A DNA stretch of 64,000 nt, taken from Aulostomus chinensis. Taxonomy: Eukaryota; Chordata; Actinopteri; Syngnathiformes; Aulostomidae. The stretch is from NCBI GenBank assembly GCA_037954235.1, contig JBBMOA010000020.1:20306677-20370676 (forward strand), given 5' to 3'. The notes beneath the pieces are model-generated. The model was not told where the DNA came from. It saw nothing but the letters and a program-made list of their open reading frames with translations, and did no database searches. How positions within the stretch are numbered: position 1 is the first letter of the stretch; each line of letters opens with the position of its first letter. A program made the translations under genes and the position numbers. Positions 63,401-64,000 of this stretch are shown piece by piece.

Positions 63401-63962
63401 GATACAGCCTTTGTATTTGGGTGGTCGGAGGGAAATTTTATGGAAAAATACCAACATTTAGCAACTGTTCTGACACGACGGCAACGTAAATAAACCATGA
63501 GTTGAGCTCTGGTCACGAACCATGTTAAAAAAAAACCAACAGCAACAACAGTAGTGGACGAACAGACTCAAAGAGAGGAATAGAAATCTGTGAGTGTGTT
63601 GAGCCCTCAAGGCCTCAGCAAATCCAGATAATTTTATTTAATATTATCATAATGTTCAGCACAAACTTTTTAGAATCCCTTTTGTCTTCATTTAGTACAT
63701 CGGATCTTGAATTTAAGCCGTTGGAGCTCATGAGTAAACCGAGCTCGCTGTCGCTGCTCTCTCCTCACAGCCCGGAGTCGTCATGCCCGACTCTTCCAGG
63801 CGTCCTCGGAGGCGCTGGTCTCATCGTATGGGCTCTCTGGAGCTGATGGTTAAATCCATGCTGGACCTGAGGCAGCTGGAGACCTTTGCTCACAAGAAAC
63901 AGCCCACCTGCCCCCCGTATGACAGAGAGAGACAGAGCACGTCCAGCCTGCAGGACTCCATG
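50017..63962 (+). CDS. mapkbp1: MAPKBP1, mitogen-activated protein kinase-binding protein 1 (5' 22 coding exons; C-terminus beyond window)
   Basis: WD40 scaffold in JNK signalling, which in mammals also restrains NOD2 signalling and is linked to nephronophthisis. Exons: 50017-50118, 51804-51895, 53544-53606, 53697-53754, 55224-55394, 56574-56711, 56809-56991, 57566-57726, 57897-58086, 59022-59159, 59260-59441, 59530-59621, 59697-59822, 60239-60309, 61268-61389, 61486-61561, 61648-61759, 61859-61922, 62455-62565, 62646-62812, 62946-62983, 63771-63962. Phases match at every junction (883 codons). The N-terminus is basic (SRIRKLLRSPSTKQKKRS), the WD40 double propeller spans about 35-721, and then come an acidic Ser/Glu linker and the MLDLRQLET motif. 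The first coding intron is GC-AG. The last donor (ATG|GTGCGT) is tentative. The protein in mammals is about 1,500 residues, so roughly 40% is missing to the right. The paralogue WDR62 is the alternative; position next to mga favours MAPKBP1. Confidence 0.93.
50866..51100 (-). mobile_element. AFC-like tRNA-derived SINE, minus orientation, in mapkbp1 intron 1
   Basis: On the minus strand it reads AGGGGTAGAGTGGCCGTCTAG (A box region), GGTTGCTGGTTCAACCCCGG (B box), then GTGTCTTTGAGCAAGATACTG and a tail ending in GCGCTATATAAAATGGGTCC. The order matches the AFC-type SINE of percomorph fish. It is flanked by CCACTT on both sides (50,860-50,865 and 51,101-51,106), a possible 6-bp target duplication. 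It is highly similar to the plus-strand copy at 52,901. Confidence 0.85.
51240..51445 (+). repeat. Dispersed-repeat-like segment in mapkbp1 intron 1
   Basis: GAATTCCTCCAAACTTGGTGGGG, then TGGGCCCAGGTAGAAGCC and TTTACATTTTGGGGAAGATC, matches the pattern of a common fish repeat (…AAACTTGGTGG…ATTTTGG…GATC…). Degenerate; family unknown to me. Confidence 0.5.
52901..53150 (+). mobile_element. AFC-like tRNA-derived SINE, plus orientation, in mapkbp1 intron 2
   Basis: AGGGGTAGAGTGGCCGTCTAG, GGTCGCTGGTTCGATCCCCG (B box intact), ATGTCGAAGTGTCCTTGAGC, AAGATACTGAACCC and AAAGCGCTTTGAGTGCCGC identify the same family as the copy at 50,866-51,100. Flanked by CATTTTC at 52,894-52,900 and 53,151-53,157, a 7-bp target-site duplication. 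Confidence 0.88.
53805..53850. repeat. (CA)n microsatellite in mapkbp1 intron 4
   Basis: About 23 CA units; a (TG)n tract lies in the same intron at 54,072-54,099 and another CA-rich tract at 54,821-54,862. Confidence 0.97.
54072..54099. repeat. (TG)n microsatellite in mapkbp1 intron 4
   Basis: Fourteen TG units followed by GCATGTGCGTGCGCGCG. Confidence 0.95.
54821..54862. repeat. (CA)n/(CG) microsatellite in mapkbp1 intron 4
   Basis: A CA tract with CG interruptions. Confidence 0.93.
57354..57411. repeat. (TG)n microsatellite in mapkbp1 intron 7
   Basis: Twenty-nine TG units, preceded by a short (GGA)n tract at about 57,313-57,333. Confidence 0.97.
62646..62812 (+). other. mapkbp1: MAPKBP1 acidic linker exon
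   Basis: Encodes TLAGLSSDSDHEREEEEEED followed by a Ser/Asp/Asn-rich stretch, residues about 751-806. It corresponds to the disordered acidic segment after the propeller in MAPKBP1. The 38-nt microexon 62,946-62,983 (GSDEGQDWELTK) continues it. Confidence 0.8.
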
Positions 63963-64000
63963 GTGCGTACGGACATCCATGCTGTTGGGAGTAGAAGTTT

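Noticed and set aside
50017..63962. WDR62 instead of MAPKBP1
   Set aside because: The two are close paralogues. Sequence texture in the propeller and the neighbouring mga gene fit MAPKBP1 better; a phylogeny would settle it.

Overview
This is a eukaryotic, almost certainly teleost fish, window. Evidence for that: short-intron vertebrate gene models, many (CA)n/(GA)n/(TA)n microsatellites, a Rex3-type RTE retrotransposon tail, AFC-like and other tRNA-derived SINEs, and an intronless ORA (V1R-like) olfactory receptor. The AFC-like SINEs suggest a percomorph; that is an inference from memory of the family.

Layout. 1-24.6 kb holds no recognisable protein gene. It has dispersed SINE/LINE copies, microsatellites, several unique AT-rich blocks that look like conserved non-coding elements, and splice/promoter signals on the minus strand near 17.0-16.6, 10.2-10.05 and 9.0 kb that could be a multi-exon transcript of unknown identity. 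24,710-25,633 (+) is a complete, single-exon ORA-family chemoreceptor, followed within about 115 bp by a truncated Rex3 3' end. 26-29.7 kb is intergenic with a local degenerate tandem repeat. 29.7-30.6 kb is a GC-rich, TATA-less promoter and non-coding first exon (CRE, YY1-like, NRF1-like, CCAAT-like motifs). 33,108-46,929 (+) is the complete coding region of mga (MAX dimerization protein MGA). I resolved 21 coding exons that join in frame to 2,177 codons plus stop: T-box, Cys-rich DUF4801-like domain, bHLH-leucine zipper, a 37-residue tandem repeat and two C-terminal AT-hooks. A poly(A) signal lies near 48.2 kb. 48.2-49.7 kb is a short intergenic gap with a 260-bp (TA)n tract. 50,017 to the right edge (+) is mapkbp1, of which 22 coding exons (883 codons: N-terminal basic segment, WD40 double propeller, acidic linker) are in the window; the C-terminal part lies beyond it.

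How they relate. mga followed by mapkbp1 on the same strand is the gene order I recall from human 15q15.1, which supports both names and favours MAPKBP1 over its paralogue WDR62. MGA is a nuclear repressor (T-box plus MAX-dependent E-box binding, PRC1.6 complex), MAPKBP1 is a cytoplasmic/centrosomal WD40 scaffold for JNK signalling, and the ORA gene is a chemosensory receptor. They share no pathway; the clustering is synteny, not an operon.

Most notable: an inverted pair of young-looking SINEs flanking mapkbp1 exon 2; a GC-AG first coding intron in mapkbp1; a tRNA-SINE with a perfect 12-bp target duplication whose tail matches the Rex3 tail found elsewhere in this window; AT-hooks and a tandem repeat in MGA; and the unidentified minus-strand transcript candidate.
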